From positions 1 through 64,000 of the forward strand of contig CAZWCX010000027.1 in assembly GCA_964632945.1 (NCBI GenBank): a stretch of DNA of 64,000 bases. The letters run 5' to 3'. The position numbers and the translations under genes are program-made. Positions 53,714 to 62,109 of the stretch are shown piece by piece. The number at the start of each line of letters is the position of its first letter. Positions within the stretch are counted from its first letter, which is position 1. The notes below the pieces were generated by a model, which was not told the origin of the DNA, made no database searches, and saw only the letters and a list, made by a program, of their open reading frames with translations. This stretch comes from CAZWCX01 sp964632945 (GTDB lineage: Bacteria; Planctomycetota; MHYJ01; WSZJ01; CAZWCX01).

Positions 53714-55339
53714 CTACAGGATCCAATCCGTCGACAGGAACTTCGACTTGCGCTCGCGCACGATTCTAGTCACCAACTCCTTGTTCCCCCCCTGGTCCTT
53801 CGCCGCCACCAGGGTGCGGATCGAGAAGCACCGCAGGGCGTCCGTCACCGAGAGCGTCCCCTCGGCGGAGTCCTTGCGGCCGACGAACGGAAAGACGTCC
53901 GGGCCGCGCTGGCATTGGCTGTTCAGATTCACCCGGCAGACCTGGTTGACGAGCGGATCCACCAGCCGCGCGATCACGTCCGGATCGCGTCCGAACAGGC
54001 TCACCTGCTGTCCGTAATTCGAGTCGACGACATAACGGACCGGTTCGTCCAGGTCGCGGAACGTCGCCACCGGGATCACCGGACCGAATTGCTCCTCGTG
54101 CCAGAGGCGCATCTTCGCGTTCACCGGGCGGATCACCGCCGGGTAGAAGAACGACCCGCGGCGCGTCCCGCCCCCGTCGTTCACCACCTTCCCGCCGTGC
54201 CGCTCGCACTCGGCGACCATCTCGGCGAAGTATTCCGGCTTGCCGGGTTCCGCGAGCGGCGTGAGCGCGACGCCGGGCTCCCACGGCATGCCGCACTTCA
54301 GCGCGGCGACCGCATCGCAGAACCGCTTCACGAACGCCTCGGCGATCGACTCGTGCACCCAGAGCATCTTGAGGGCGGTGCAGCGCTGGCCGTTGTACGA
54401 GAGGCTGCCCAGCACGCATTCCTTCACCGCGAGTTCGAGGTCCGCGTCCGGCATCACGATCGCCGCGTTCTTGGCCTCCAGGCCCAGGATGGTACGCAGC
54501 CGGTTGGGGCGGGGGTGCAACTTCTCCAGGGCGGCGGCCACCCGGCTCGAGCCGATGAAGGCCAGCACGTCGATCTTTCCGGAGGACATCAGCGGCGAGA
54601 TGATCGTCCGCCCGTCGCCGTAGACGGTGTTGACCACTCCCGGCGGAAAGGCGTCGCGAAAGGCTTCGAGAAGCGGTCGGTGCAGCAGCACGCCCACTTT
54701 CGCCGGCTTGAAGATCACCGGATTTCCCATGATCAATGCCGGGATCAGCGTCGTGAACGTCTCGTTGAGCGGATAGTTGAACGGCCCCATGCACAGCCCC
54801 ACGCCGAGGGGGGCCCGGCGCACCTGGGCGATGATCCCCTGGACGGAGGCGAACCGGGAGCTTTCCCGGTCGATGTCCTTGAGCGCCTCGATCGTGTCGC
54901 GGACGTAATCCAGCGTGCGGTCGAACTCCTTCTCCGAGTCGGCCAGCGACTTGCCGATCTCCCACATCAGCAAGCGAACGACCTCGCCGCGCTTTTCCTT
55001 CATCCGCCCGGCGAAGTTCTCCACCGCGCGGATCCGCTCCTCCACGGTCATCGTCGGCCAGGGCCCGCGCCCGTGATCCCACGCCCGCAAGGCGCAGTCG
55101 AGGACTTCGAGCGCGGTCTTCTCGTCGAGGAGCGGAAACCGGCCGAGCAGCCGGGGACGGAGTCCGCCGGATCCCTGCAGCTGGATCGGCGAATGGACCT
55201 CCTGGAGCGGCCCATCCCAGGCGCGAAGTTCGCCGCCCGCGAGATAGACCCGCTGCTCGATCGGGGCCCCCGGGTCGGCGGCGGCGGGGACGGCGTCCTC
55301 GGCGGGGAACAGCGCGGCGAGTCGGTCGGCGACCGTCAT
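53714..55339 (-). CDS. gapN: NADP-dependent non-phosphorylating glyceraldehyde-3-phosphate dehydrogenase-like aldehyde dehydrogenase
   Basis: 541 residues; GGAGGAG precedes the ATG. Aldehyde dehydrogenase fold with MGPFNYPLNE, NPVIFKPAKVG, FIGSSRVA, the Glu of LGLEAKNAAIV and nucleophile Cys320 in YNGQRCTALK. The GLEAKN and LNSQCQRGPD blocks resemble plant-type GapN more than general aldehyde dehydrogenases. The reaction would be glyceraldehyde 3-phosphate to 3-phosphoglycerate with NADPH formation. The N-terminus has an extra 50 residues. Substrate is inferred, not proven. Confidence 0.78.
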   Translation of the reverse strand: MTVADRLAALFPAEDAVPAAADPGAPIEQRVYLAGGELRAWDGPLQEVHSPIQLQGSGGLRPRLLGRFPLLDEKTALEVLDCALRAWDHGRGPWPTMTVEERIRAVENFAGRMKEKRGEVVRLLMWEIGKSLADSEKEFDRTLDYVRDTIEALKDIDRESSRFASVQGIIAQVRRAPLGVGLCMGPFNYPLNETFTTLIPALIMGNPVIFKPAKVGVLLHRPLLEAFRDAFPPGVVNTVYGDGRTIISPLMSSGKIDVLAFIGSSRVAAALEKLHPRPNRLRTILGLEAKNAAIVMPDADLELAVKECVLGSLSYNGQRCTALKMLWVHESIAEAFVKRFCDAVAALKCGMPWEPGVALTPLAEPGKPEYFAEMVAECERHGGKVVNDGGGTRRGSFFYPAVIRPVNAKMRLWHEEQFGPVIPVATFRDLDEPVRYVVDSNYGQQVSLFGRDPDVIARLVDPLVNQVCRVNLNSQCQRGPDVFPFVGRKDSAEGTLSVTDALRCFSIRTLVAAKDQGGNKELVTRIVRERKSKFLSTDWIL

Positions 55340-55445
55340 GGCACTCCTCCAAGTCCGGGAAAATGGGCCGGTTCGTTCGGCGGCCGGCCGGGGGGAACGG
55401 TCCCGTGGGCGCGCCTCGCCGCCCGCATCGGCCGCCGGCGCGGGA

Positions 55446-56474
55446 CTACCCGCCCCGCCGCCGACGCCGGCGCTCCCACGCCAGCTCCACGATCCGGGAG
55501 ATGAATTGCGGGTACGACATCCCCGACCGCTCCGCCGCGTCGGCCATGTCCTCGCCGTAGGCCAGAAAGGGATTGGGATTGGCCTCGAGCACGAAGATCT
55601 CCCCCCCCGGCGTCACGCGGACGTCGATGCGCGCGTAGTCGCGCAGGTTGAGGGCGCGATACGCCGTGCGTCCGACCTCCTCCAGCCGCTCGATCAGATC
55701 GGGAGCCAGATCGGTGGGAAAGACGTTCTCGATGCCGTGCCGTTCGCGGAATTTCGTGTCCCACTTGGCGCGATACGAGGCGATTTTGGGCTTGGAGCCC
55801 GGGAGCTTGTCGAAACGCATCTCGATCAGCGGCAACACCTGCAGGGCCTCGTTGCCGAGCACCCCGATGTAGATTTCGCGCCCTTCAATGAGCTCCTCGA
55901 CCAACGCGTCCTGCGCCAGGCTCTGGTGAACGAACGCCACGCGCTCGCACATCGAGTCGTGGTCCTTGACCACCGACGTCTGCGCGATCCCCTTCGAACC
56001 GTCCTCGGCGATCGGCTTGACGATCATCGGAAAGGTCAGTTCCATCGGGCCGTTCACGGGGACCCCGCGCGCGCAGACGCCGAACTTCGGGACCTGCAAC
56101 TGGTGGAACAGGAGAATCTTCTTGGCGAGCGCCTTGTCCCGACCGAGCAGGAGCGCCGCGGGCGGGGATCCCGTGTAGGGAATGCCGAGCATCTCGAGGA
56201 GGGCGGCGACGTTCATCTCGAGCGCGCTCTTGCGCTGGAACGCCTCGCAGGTGTTGAAGACCACGTCGGGCTTCTGCGCGCGGATCCCGTCCAGGAGATC
56301 GTTGACGTTCGAGTAGACGCCGAGAAGCCGACTCTGGTAGCCGGCCTCGAGCAGCGCCATGTGGACGTCGTACTCGGCCTGCTGGGCCCCGGTCTCGAGC
56401 TCCGCAGAGTAGTCCTGGTCGGCGGGGGGTGGACCGGCCGTGTTGAACAGTACGGTGACGCGCAGCTTTTCCAT
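55446..56474 (-). CDS. D-alanine-D-alanine ligase-like ATP-grasp enzyme
   Basis: 342 residues from the ATG at 56474; GGAG lies about 11 bases upstream. ATP-grasp landmarks: FNTCEAF, GIPYTGSPPAALLLGRDKALAKKIL, PMIVKPIAEDGSKGI, VEELIEGREIYIGVLG and the metal site RIDVRVTPGGEIFVLEANPNPFL. It is more divergent than peptidoglycan Ddl, lacking the typical Ddl N-terminal GG(x)SSEH motif, so another amino-acid ligation is possible. No murein cluster surrounds it. Confidence 0.78.
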   Translation of the reverse strand: MEKLRVTVLFNTAGPPPADQDYSAELETGAQQAEYDVHMALLEAGYQSRLLGVYSNVNDLLDGIRAQKPDVVFNTCEAFQRKSALEMNVAALLEMLGIPYTGSPPAALLLGRDKALAKKILLFHQLQVPKFGVCARGVPVNGPMELTFPMIVKPIAEDGSKGIAQTSVVKDHDSMCERVAFVHQSLAQDALVEELIEGREIYIGVLGNEALQVLPLIEMRFDKLPGSKPKIASYRAKWDTKFRERHGIENVFPTDLAPDLIERLEEVGRTAYRALNLRDYARIDVRVTPGGEIFVLEANPNPFLAYGEDMADAAERSGMSYPQFISRIVELAWERRRRRRGG

Positions 56475-56507
56475 TCCGGGGGCGAACTCCGGTGGCGAAC
56501 GAGGAGA

Positions 56508-56536
56508 AGCGTAGCACATCGTCCGGCGGGGCTCAA
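56508..56536 (-). promoter_or_regulatory. Promoter for the ATP-grasp gene
   Basis: Minus strand: TTGAGC (56536-56531), 17 bases, TACGCT (56513-56508), 34 bases before the ATG. The 305-base gap to 56779 otherwise holds only the divergent esterase promoter. Confidence 0.55.
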
Positions 56537-56713
56537 TGCGGAATCGACGGACGCCCGCAGATCCCGCCTCCGGGGACGCCCGCGCGACGGCTGCTCCTCG
56601 TGCCCGCCAGGGCGCCCCGTGCGTCCGCAGCGCACGCCGGGACGGGACACCCATCGTTTCCGCGCGCGCGGGAGGGGACGCGGTCACCCCCGAACGCGCG
56701 AACGCGAACTCGG

Positions 56714-56742
56714 TTGCGCCGCGACCGGCGCTCCCGTACCAT
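56714..56742 (+). promoter_or_regulatory. Promoter for the esterase gene
   Basis: TTGCGC (56714-56719), 17 bases, TACCAT (56737-56742), 38 bases before the GTG at 56780. Confidence 0.5.
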
Positions 56743-56779
56743 CCGAAGCGTCCTCGAGTCCGTTTCCGGAGGGATCGCC

Positions 56780-57697
56780 GTGTCGAGAATCCCACTCCTC
56801 GCCGCCATCGTCCTCTGCAGTTTCGCGCTCGCCGCCCCCGCCGGGGCGCAAGCCGCTCCGTCGGTTCCGGAAGACCTGACCATGGACGCCGATCTCGAGT
56901 ACGGTCGAGTCGGCGACCATGTGCTCCGCCTCGACCTGTGCCGGCCCAGGCGACCGGCCGGCGACCGCCTGCCCGCGGTGATCGTGATCCACGGCGGCGG
57001 CTGGCAGAGCGGGCGCAAGGAGGACATGATCCTCGCCACCACGGGTTTCGCCCAGCGGGGATACGTGGCCGCGAGCATCAACTACCGCTTGAGCGGGGTC
57101 GCCCTCTTCCCCGCCGCCGTCGAGGACGCCAAGTGCGCCGTCCGCTGGCTGCGCGCAAACGCGGCCCAATACGGCGTGGACGCGGACCGGATCGGCGCCT
57201 TCGGCGTCTCCGCCGGCGGACATCTCGCCCTCCTCCTCGCCCTCGTCGACGACACCGAGGGAATGGAAGGGACCGGCGGGAATCCGGGCGTCTCGAGCTG
57301 GGTGCGCGCGGCGTGTGGCTGGTGCGCCCCCTCGGACTTCCGGCGCGGCGAGATGGAATTCGCCCCCAACATCCGCCCCCTGCTCACCTCGTTCCTGGGG
57401 CGGAGATTCGCCGAGGATGCGGAACCGTACCGCCGCGGCTCGCCGGCCACCTACGCCACCTGGGACGACGCGCCGATCCTCCTCGTCCACGGCGACCGGG
57501 ACCCGGTCGTCCCCTTCGACCAGTCCGAACGCATGCTCGAGGCGTGCCGGCGCGCCGGGGCCGAGTGCCGGCTGATCCGGGTGCGCAACGGCGACCACGG
57601 CTTCCAGCCCGCGGATGCGCCCGCAACCGAACCGGGGTTCCTGGAGGTGGTCGAAGAGACGTACCGCTTCTTTGAGGCGAAGGTGAAGGGACGGTAG
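56780..57697 (+). CDS. Secreted alpha/beta-hydrolase (BD-FAE/hormone-sensitive-lipase-like esterase)
   Basis: 305 residues from the GTG at 56780 (GGAGGG 7 bases upstream); the open frame extends upstream to 56492 without similarity. A signal peptide ends near AGAQA. The oxyanion motif HGGGW, nucleophile elbow GVSAGGHL, Asp of HGDRDPVVP and His of NGDHGF complete the catalytic set. Similar secreted enzymes deacetylate or deferuloylate plant polysaccharides; the substrate here is not certain. Confidence 0.88.
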   Translation: MSRIPLLAAIVLCSFALAAPAGAQAAPSVPEDLTMDADLEYGRVGDHVLRLDLCRPRRPAGDRLPAVIVIHGGGWQSGRKEDMILATTGFAQRGYVAASINYRLSGVALFPAAVEDAKCAVRWLRANAAQYGVDADRIGAFGVSAGGHLALLLALVDDTEGMEGTGGNPGVSSWVRAACGWCAPSDFRRGEMEFAPNIRPLLTSFLGRRFAEDAEPYRRGSPATYATWDDAPILLVHGDRDPVVPFDQSERMLEACRRAGAECRLIRVRNGDHGFQPADAPATEPGFLEVVEETYRFFEAKVKGR

Positions 57698-57809
57698 CGC
57701 AGGCGAGGGCGGGGGCGGGGGGGGCGACCGTTCGCCGGTCCCGAACGCGCGCGCAGGGGTCCCACTCTCAGGCCGCCCCAACGCCGCGACGGCGGGACGG
57801 GCTCGACGG

Positions 57810-59420
57810 CTACTCCCCGTAGACCCGGGGATAGCGCCAGGCGGTCGAGAGGGTGAGCACGCCCATCGAGGTGGTGTAGATGCGCCCGCCGTGGACGCCC
57901 CAGCGATCGGTGGACGGCCAGGAGCCGGTTTCGGCGCCGTCACGCACCTGGGCGGCCAGGAGCACGGGGCTGAGGGCGGCGTTCCATTGGCGCCACGCCT
58001 CCCCGTCGTGCTGGAAGAGCGCGAGCGTGGCGAAGTGCCAGAGGTAGAAGTCGGTCTCGCCCGCGGCGACGGTCTTGGCCGGTTCCCGGGCGCCCGGCCG
58101 CAGAGCGAGGAGATAGGCCGCCTGCGCCTGGTTCACCTCGTGCCCGGGTTTGAAGCCGCCGAGCTCGCGGCAGAGCATCCCGATCGCGGTCAGCGCCTGC
58201 GGACCGTTCGGGAAATGGTCGCGGACCTGATACCCCACGTGCCCCTTGTCGTTGGTCACGCGGGCGATCCAGCCGGTGGCGTTCTGCAGCGCCACCCCGG
58301 CGCCGCGAATCCCCGCCGCGCGGGCGAGACGGAGGGCGAGCATCTGCCAGCCGGACACCGAAGTATCGCACTGCTCGGCCCGCAGCGTGTATCCCCAGCC
58401 GCCTTCCACCCCCTGCGCATGGATGATGAACAGTACCGCGGCCTCCGCCGGCATGCGCAGGTGCTCCTGCTCCGTGAGGAGGAGCGCCTCGAGGAGCGCC
58501 AGGGTGGCGATGCCGTGATTGTACATGTAGTTTCCCGAGTCCGGACCGATCAGACCGTCGTGCCGCTGGGCCTCGATCAGCGCGTTGAGCCCACGTTCCA
58601 CCGGGAGACGGTACGGACCCCAGAGATGGGTGTGTCCATTGGCCAGGAAAGCGAGCGTGGACAGGCCGGTGAGCCCGATCGAGAACTCCGGCTTGCCGCC
58701 TTCGGCGACGGAGTCCCACAATCCGTCGGGCCGCTGGCGGGAAGCGAGCCAGGCCAGCCCGGAATCCACGGCTGCGGACACCGGCCCCACGCCGTACGTG
58801 GCCATGGCCTGCTTCCGGCGCTCCGGATCGGTGCGCAGCGGAACGAGCGCAAGGATCGGATCGTCGACGCGAAGCAGCGGGTCCCGAAGCGTGCGCGGGC
58901 GGGGGTCCTGGGTCTGGGCCGGATCGAAGTGCTCGTTCGGTGCGGACACCGGGCCGACCTTCGCGCCGGACGACCCGGCCCCGCTGGAGGGCGCCATGTG
59001 CTGGTCCGCAGGCTTGAGGCCGGCGAGTCGGTCTTCGCCCGGCTCCCGGTAGCGGAAAAACAGGATGGTCAGGACCGCGAACAGGACGACGTGCGCGGAC
59101 ACCGAGATCGCCCACACGGGGAAGACCTGGAGCCGCTCCTGCAGGGAGCGCAGGATCGCGACCCACGCCGGCACGGTGGGCCGGCGCAACGAGCGCGCGG
59201 AGGCCGCGGCGGGAAGCGCGGTCATCACCCGGGCGACGAAATCGGGGGACGGGGCGATGTCCGGGACCGCGCGCACGAACCCCAGGACCCGCTCCAGCGC
59301 GACCAGTTCGCGCCGGCAGTCGGCACACGACGCAAGGTGACCCCGCGTCGCTTCCCTCTCGGGAGCGGCGAGATGCTCCTTCGCGTAGCCGATCAGGTCG
59401 TAGGGTTGATGGCAGTCCAT
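57810..59420 (-). CDS. Anti-sigma factor with zinc finger, TM helix and periplasmic toroid domain
   Basis: 536 residues. The N-terminal ZAS motif HLASCADC (H-x3-C-x2-C, about residues 28-35) is the sigma-binding zinc domain. A membrane helix lies at about 102-122 (WAISVSAHVVLFAVLTILFF). The extracytoplasmic part (about 190-536) is an alpha/alpha toroid of the prenyltransferase/squalene-cyclase type (SGLAWLASRQRPDGLWD, QGVEGGWGYT, repeated QxxxGxW-like turns). This fold would serve as the signal sensor. The gene starts 7 bases after the ECF sigma stop, so the pair is a classic regulator/anti-regulator operon. Confidence 0.85.
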   Translation of the reverse strand: MDCHQPYDLIGYAKEHLAAPEREATRGHLASCADCRRELVALERVLGFVRAVPDIAPSPDFVARVMTALPAAASARSLRRPTVPAWVAILRSLQERLQVFPVWAISVSAHVVLFAVLTILFFRYREPGEDRLAGLKPADQHMAPSSGAGSSGAKVGPVSAPNEHFDPAQTQDPRPRTLRDPLLRVDDPILALVPLRTDPERRKQAMATYGVGPVSAAVDSGLAWLASRQRPDGLWDSVAEGGKPEFSIGLTGLSTLAFLANGHTHLWGPYRLPVERGLNALIEAQRHDGLIGPDSGNYMYNHGIATLALLEALLLTEQEHLRMPAEAAVLFIIHAQGVEGGWGYTLRAEQCDTSVSGWQMLALRLARAAGIRGAGVALQNATGWIARVTNDKGHVGYQVRDHFPNGPQALTAIGMLCRELGGFKPGHEVNQAQAAYLLALRPGAREPAKTVAAGETDFYLWHFATLALFQHDGEAWRQWNAALSPVLLAAQVRDGAETGSWPSTDRWGVHGGRIYTTSMGVLTLSTAWRYPRVYGE

Positions 59421-59427
59421 TCCGCCG

Positions 59428-60006
59428 TCACTCGATCGTCACACCCATGATTTCCCGCAGCCGAAGGATCGCGTTGTGCATCCGCGACTTCACGGTGCCC
59501 ACCGGGATCCCCAGCACTTCCGACACCTCCTGGTACTTCATCCCCTGCTGCTCGCTCAGCACCAGGACCAGCCGCATTTCCTCGGGCAGCTGCTCGATGG
59601 CCTGTTGCATCTCCTGGATCGCCTCCCGATCCATCGCAATGTCCTCGGGCCTCCGGTCTCCCCCGGCCAGGGCCATCGGCGCGCCTTCGCCTTCCTCCCC
59701 GTTCGCCGGGGCGTCGAGCGATTGCGCGCGCGGGTGATTCCCCTCGACCCGCAGGAAATCGATCCACAGATTCTTGGCCACGCGGTAGAGATAGGTCGTG
59801 AATTTTGCCGTCGCTTCGTAGGTGCCCGCGTGGGCGAAAACCTTGAGGAACACTTCCTGCGCGAAGTCCTCCGCCCGTTGTCGATCCCAGAGAAGTCGAA
59901 AGAAGAAATTCACCAGCGGGCGGTGATGCCGCTGCACCAGCTCCGCGAATGCCTCGCGATCGCCGCGGCGCGTCGCCAGCATCAGTTCCGCGTCGCTCAG
60001 TGGCAT
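59428..60006 (-). CDS. ECF-family RNA polymerase sigma factor
   Basis: 192 residues from the ATG at 60006; a TTG at 60033 in frame is less likely, having no ribosome-binding site. Region 2 (AFAELVQRHHRPLVNFFFRLLWDRQRAEDFAQEVFLKVF) and region 4 (LPEEMRLVLVLSEQQGMKYQEVSEVLGIPVGTVKSRMHNAILRLRE) are intact, with a longer Gly/Glu-rich linker between them. It is followed by its membrane anti-sigma partner. A GAACC...CGTT promoter upstream suggests autoregulation. Confidence 0.93.
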   Translation of the reverse strand: MPLSDAELMLATRRGDREAFAELVQRHHRPLVNFFFRLLWDRQRAEDFAQEVFLKVFAHAGTYEATAKFTTYLYRVAKNLWIDFLRVEGNHPRAQSLDAPANGEEGEGAPMALAGGDRRPEDIAMDREAIQEMQQAIEQLPEEMRLVLVLSEQQGMKYQEVSEVLGIPVGTVKSRMHNAILRLREIMGVTIE

Positions 60007-60031
60007 ACGAACACCATCCGCGAGGAGTATC

Positions 60032-60056
60032 AACGAGTCCCGGCTGCAAGGGTTCA
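60032..60056 (-). promoter_or_regulatory. ECF-type autoregulatory promoter
   Basis: Reading the minus strand, TGAACC (60056-60051), 15 bases, CGTT (60035-60032), 25 bases before the sigma ATG. This matches the general ECF pattern (GGAACC...CGTT). It overlaps the tsaE stop codon. Confidence 0.55.
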
Positions 60057-60557
60057 GTGCTTTTCGGTTTCCCCACCGGCCGGACCAAGCGATTGTAACA
60101 CCACCCCCAGCAATCGTTTCGATCTTTCGCCATGAGCCACGGCGTAGATCCGGCGGGCTTCCGGTCCCGCCCCGGGTTTCATTTGCAACTCCAGGTGGTC
60201 CAAGCCTTTAAAACCCGCCGTCCGATCCCCCCATTCGACGACGACGACCCCTTCGGAAGCTGTATCCCAATCCAAATCATAGACTTCCGAAGCATCCGGC
60301 AGGCGCTGAATGTCATAGTGGAAGAGGGGGACCCGCCCGCGATAGATGCACAGCAGGACGAAGGTGGGGCTGACGATGCGCGTGGAGGGGTCGACGCCGA
60401 GCCCGAGGGCGATGCCGCGCGTCAACGTGGTCTTGCCGGCGCCGAACTCGCCCACCAGGGAGACGAGATCGCCGGCCTCGAGGTGGAGGCCGAGGGCGCG
60501 GCCGAAGCGCTGCGTCTCGGCGACGGAGGGGAGCGGGATTTCGATGGGATCCGTCAT
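60054..60557 (-). CDS. tsaE: tRNA t6A biosynthesis ATPase TsaE
   Basis: 167 residues from the ATG at 60557. Walker A GEFGAGKTTLTRGIA, the SPTFVLL switch block, YDIQRLPDASEVYDLDWD and the VVVEWGDR Walker-B-like block identify the family. TsaE assists TsaBD in threonylcarbamoyl transfer to tRNA A37. It lies 35 bases after thiL, a common pairing. The C-terminal tail is longer than usual. Confidence 0.92.
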   Translation of the reverse strand: MTDPIEIPLPSVAETQRFGRALGLHLEAGDLVSLVGEFGAGKTTLTRGIALGLGVDPSTRIVSPTFVLLCIYRGRVPLFHYDIQRLPDASEVYDLDWDTASEGVVVVEWGDRTAGFKGLDHLELQMKPGAGPEARRIYAVAHGERSKRLLGVVLQSLGPAGGETEKH

Positions 60558-60592
60558 GCGCGGGATGGGCGACCCCGGAAGCGGGGCTTGGC

Positions 60593-61540
60593 CTAGACCT
60601 CGTGCTGGTAGCCTTGCGGGGGCAATGGAACGCGGCGGCCGTCGGGCCGGCGCAACCAGGCTCCCGTTCCGGAGCCGATGATTCCGATGCGCGTGATGCG
60701 GACCCCGCCGACCCGGCGACCGTCGATCCGGTCGGCGTCTTTCGCCGGCAGGGTGAACAGGAGTTCGAAGTCTTCGCCGTCGTGAAGCGCGTGTTCGAGC
60801 GCGGGTCGACCGGTGCGTCGCGCCAGGCGGCGGGCATCGGGGTGCACGGGGACGCGCCCCGCATCGATTTCCGCGGCGACCCCGCCGGCCGCGAGCAGAT
60901 GCCCGAGGTCGGTGGAAAGCCCGTCGCTGACGTCGATCATGGCGCGCAAGCGGACCCGTCGCTGCAACGCGAGTGCGGTGGCGACCCGGGGAGTGAAGCG
61001 AAGATGTCGTCCGAGGATGGACCCGCCGAGCGCGCCGCTGACGCAGACGGCGTCTCCCGGACGGGCTCCGGAGCGGGGAACGGGGCGCGCGCCGCGGGGA
61101 GGAACGCCGAGCAGGGTGATGGAGATCGCCAGGCCGCCCCGGTGGGAATTCGTGTCCCCGCCGACGAGGGCCACGCGCGCTTCCCGCGCGGCCGCCAGCA
61201 GCCCGCGAAGGACGGCGCGCGCCTGCGCCGGTCCCTGGCCCCGGCGCAGTCCAATGGCGGCGAGGGCGTAGCGCGGGATGCACCCCATCGCGGCCACGTC
61301 GCTGACGTTCACGTTCATCGCCTTCCGTCCCACCGCGGCGGGAGACGCGAGGGCGAGATCGAAGTGCGCGCCTTCCAGCAGCATGTCGACCGTGGCGACC
61401 CAGGGCCCGCCGCCCCTCCCGGCGTCGAGCACGGCCGCGTCATCGCCGATCCCGACCCGGACCCCGGGGGCGCTTTTCGATTGGCGCCGTACCCAGTCGA
61501 TGAAGCGCGCCTCGGCCGACGCCCGACTTCTTTCCCGCAT
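60593..61540 (-). CDS. thiL: Thiamine-monophosphate kinase
   Basis: 315 residues. PurM-like fold with GIGDDAAVLD, TVDMLLEGAHFDL, MNVNVSDVAAMG, VGGDTNSHRGG and the MIDVSDGLSTDLGHLL block, all diagnostic for ThiL. It phosphorylates thiamine phosphate to thiamine diphosphate. It lacks the Cys/Sec loop of SelD. The ATG abuts its promoter. Confidence 0.94.
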   Translation of the reverse strand: MRERSRASAEARFIDWVRRQSKSAPGVRVGIGDDAAVLDAGRGGGPWVATVDMLLEGAHFDLALASPAAVGRKAMNVNVSDVAAMGCIPRYALAAIGLRRGQGPAQARAVLRGLLAAAREARVALVGGDTNSHRGGLAISITLLGVPPRGARPVPRSGARPGDAVCVSGALGGSILGRHLRFTPRVATALALQRRVRLRAMIDVSDGLSTDLGHLLAAGGVAAEIDAGRVPVHPDARRLARRTGRPALEHALHDGEDFELLFTLPAKDADRIDGRRVGGVRITRIGIIGSGTGAWLRRPDGRRVPLPPQGYQHEV

Positions 61541-61547
61541 TCGCGCG

Positions 61548-61577
61548 ACCGTAGCACGCCGTGATTGCGGGCGTCAA
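61548..61577 (-). promoter_or_regulatory. thiL promoter, leaderless
   Basis: Minus strand: TTGACG (61577-61572), 18 bases, TACGGT (61553-61548), then seven bases and the ATG. No Shine-Dalgarno. Confidence 0.6.
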
Positions 61578-61975
61578 GCGGGTCCCACGGGACCACGCGG
61601 CGCCCGCGGCTCTGCGCCCGCGCGCACCTCTCCGGGCGGATGGAGCGACCCCGGAGTCGACGAGAAGGGGAACCCGCGTACTACGGGATTTCCGATCGTC
61701 GCGATCGCCGAATACGCCCCCCCAGCCCCCCGCGAGGATCCACCCCCGGGGCGCATTTCCCCATGACGCCCCGAGTTCCCGCCCCGCGGGCGCGGACATG
61801 CTCCACACACTGTATTTAAAGCATTGCATTATAACATTTTAAGATCGTTCCTCTAGACGGAACAAGGTTGCCGGGGGTGCGCACGGAAGGCTCCCCCACC
61901 GGCCATCCCCATCGAAAAACTCCCCACGACCGGGGCGGTCTTTCCCGGGCGGGGCGAAAAACAAGACCTTGGGCC

Positions 61976-62004
61976 TTGAATCCATTCATGAGCGATGGTA
62001 CGAT
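61976..62004 (+). promoter_or_regulatory. argF promoter
   Basis: TTGAAT (61976-61981), 17 bases, TACGAT (61999-62004); the leader of about 100 nt ends with AGGAGG before the argF ATG. No ARG-box-like palindrome is obvious. Confidence 0.55.
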
Positions 62005-62109
62005 CCCCCCGCGCAAGGGTCGGGAAGCATCGAGGGACACACGCGCAACTTCCCGATCCCCGGCCGTCGAGGCCCGCGTGCGCGGCAGGGGCGACCCCAG
62101 GAGGGTGGA

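Larger units (their letters stand above)
61541..62109. other. Intergenic region between thiL and argF with AT-rich patch
   Basis: 569 bases between divergent genes: the thiL promoter at one end, the argF promoter and leader at the other, and between them an unusual AT-rich patch (61810-61850) with TTTAAAG, TTATAACATTTT and a short GTTCC...GGAAC dyad (61847-61863). I see no gene, tRNA or repeat there; TATAAT on the minus strand (61833-61828) lacks a -35. Confidence 0.5.

Noticed and set aside
60593..61540. Gene considered as selD, which would support the selenoprotein
   Set aside because: Its motifs (GIGDDAAVLD, MIDVSDGLSTDLGHLL) are those of ThiL, and the Cys/Sec-containing N-terminal loop of SelD is missing.
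61803..61863. AT-rich patch considered as an origin, tRNA or foreign insert
   Set aside because: No DnaA-box cluster, cloverleaf or flanking repeats were found; it is only about 50 bases and may be an upstream element.
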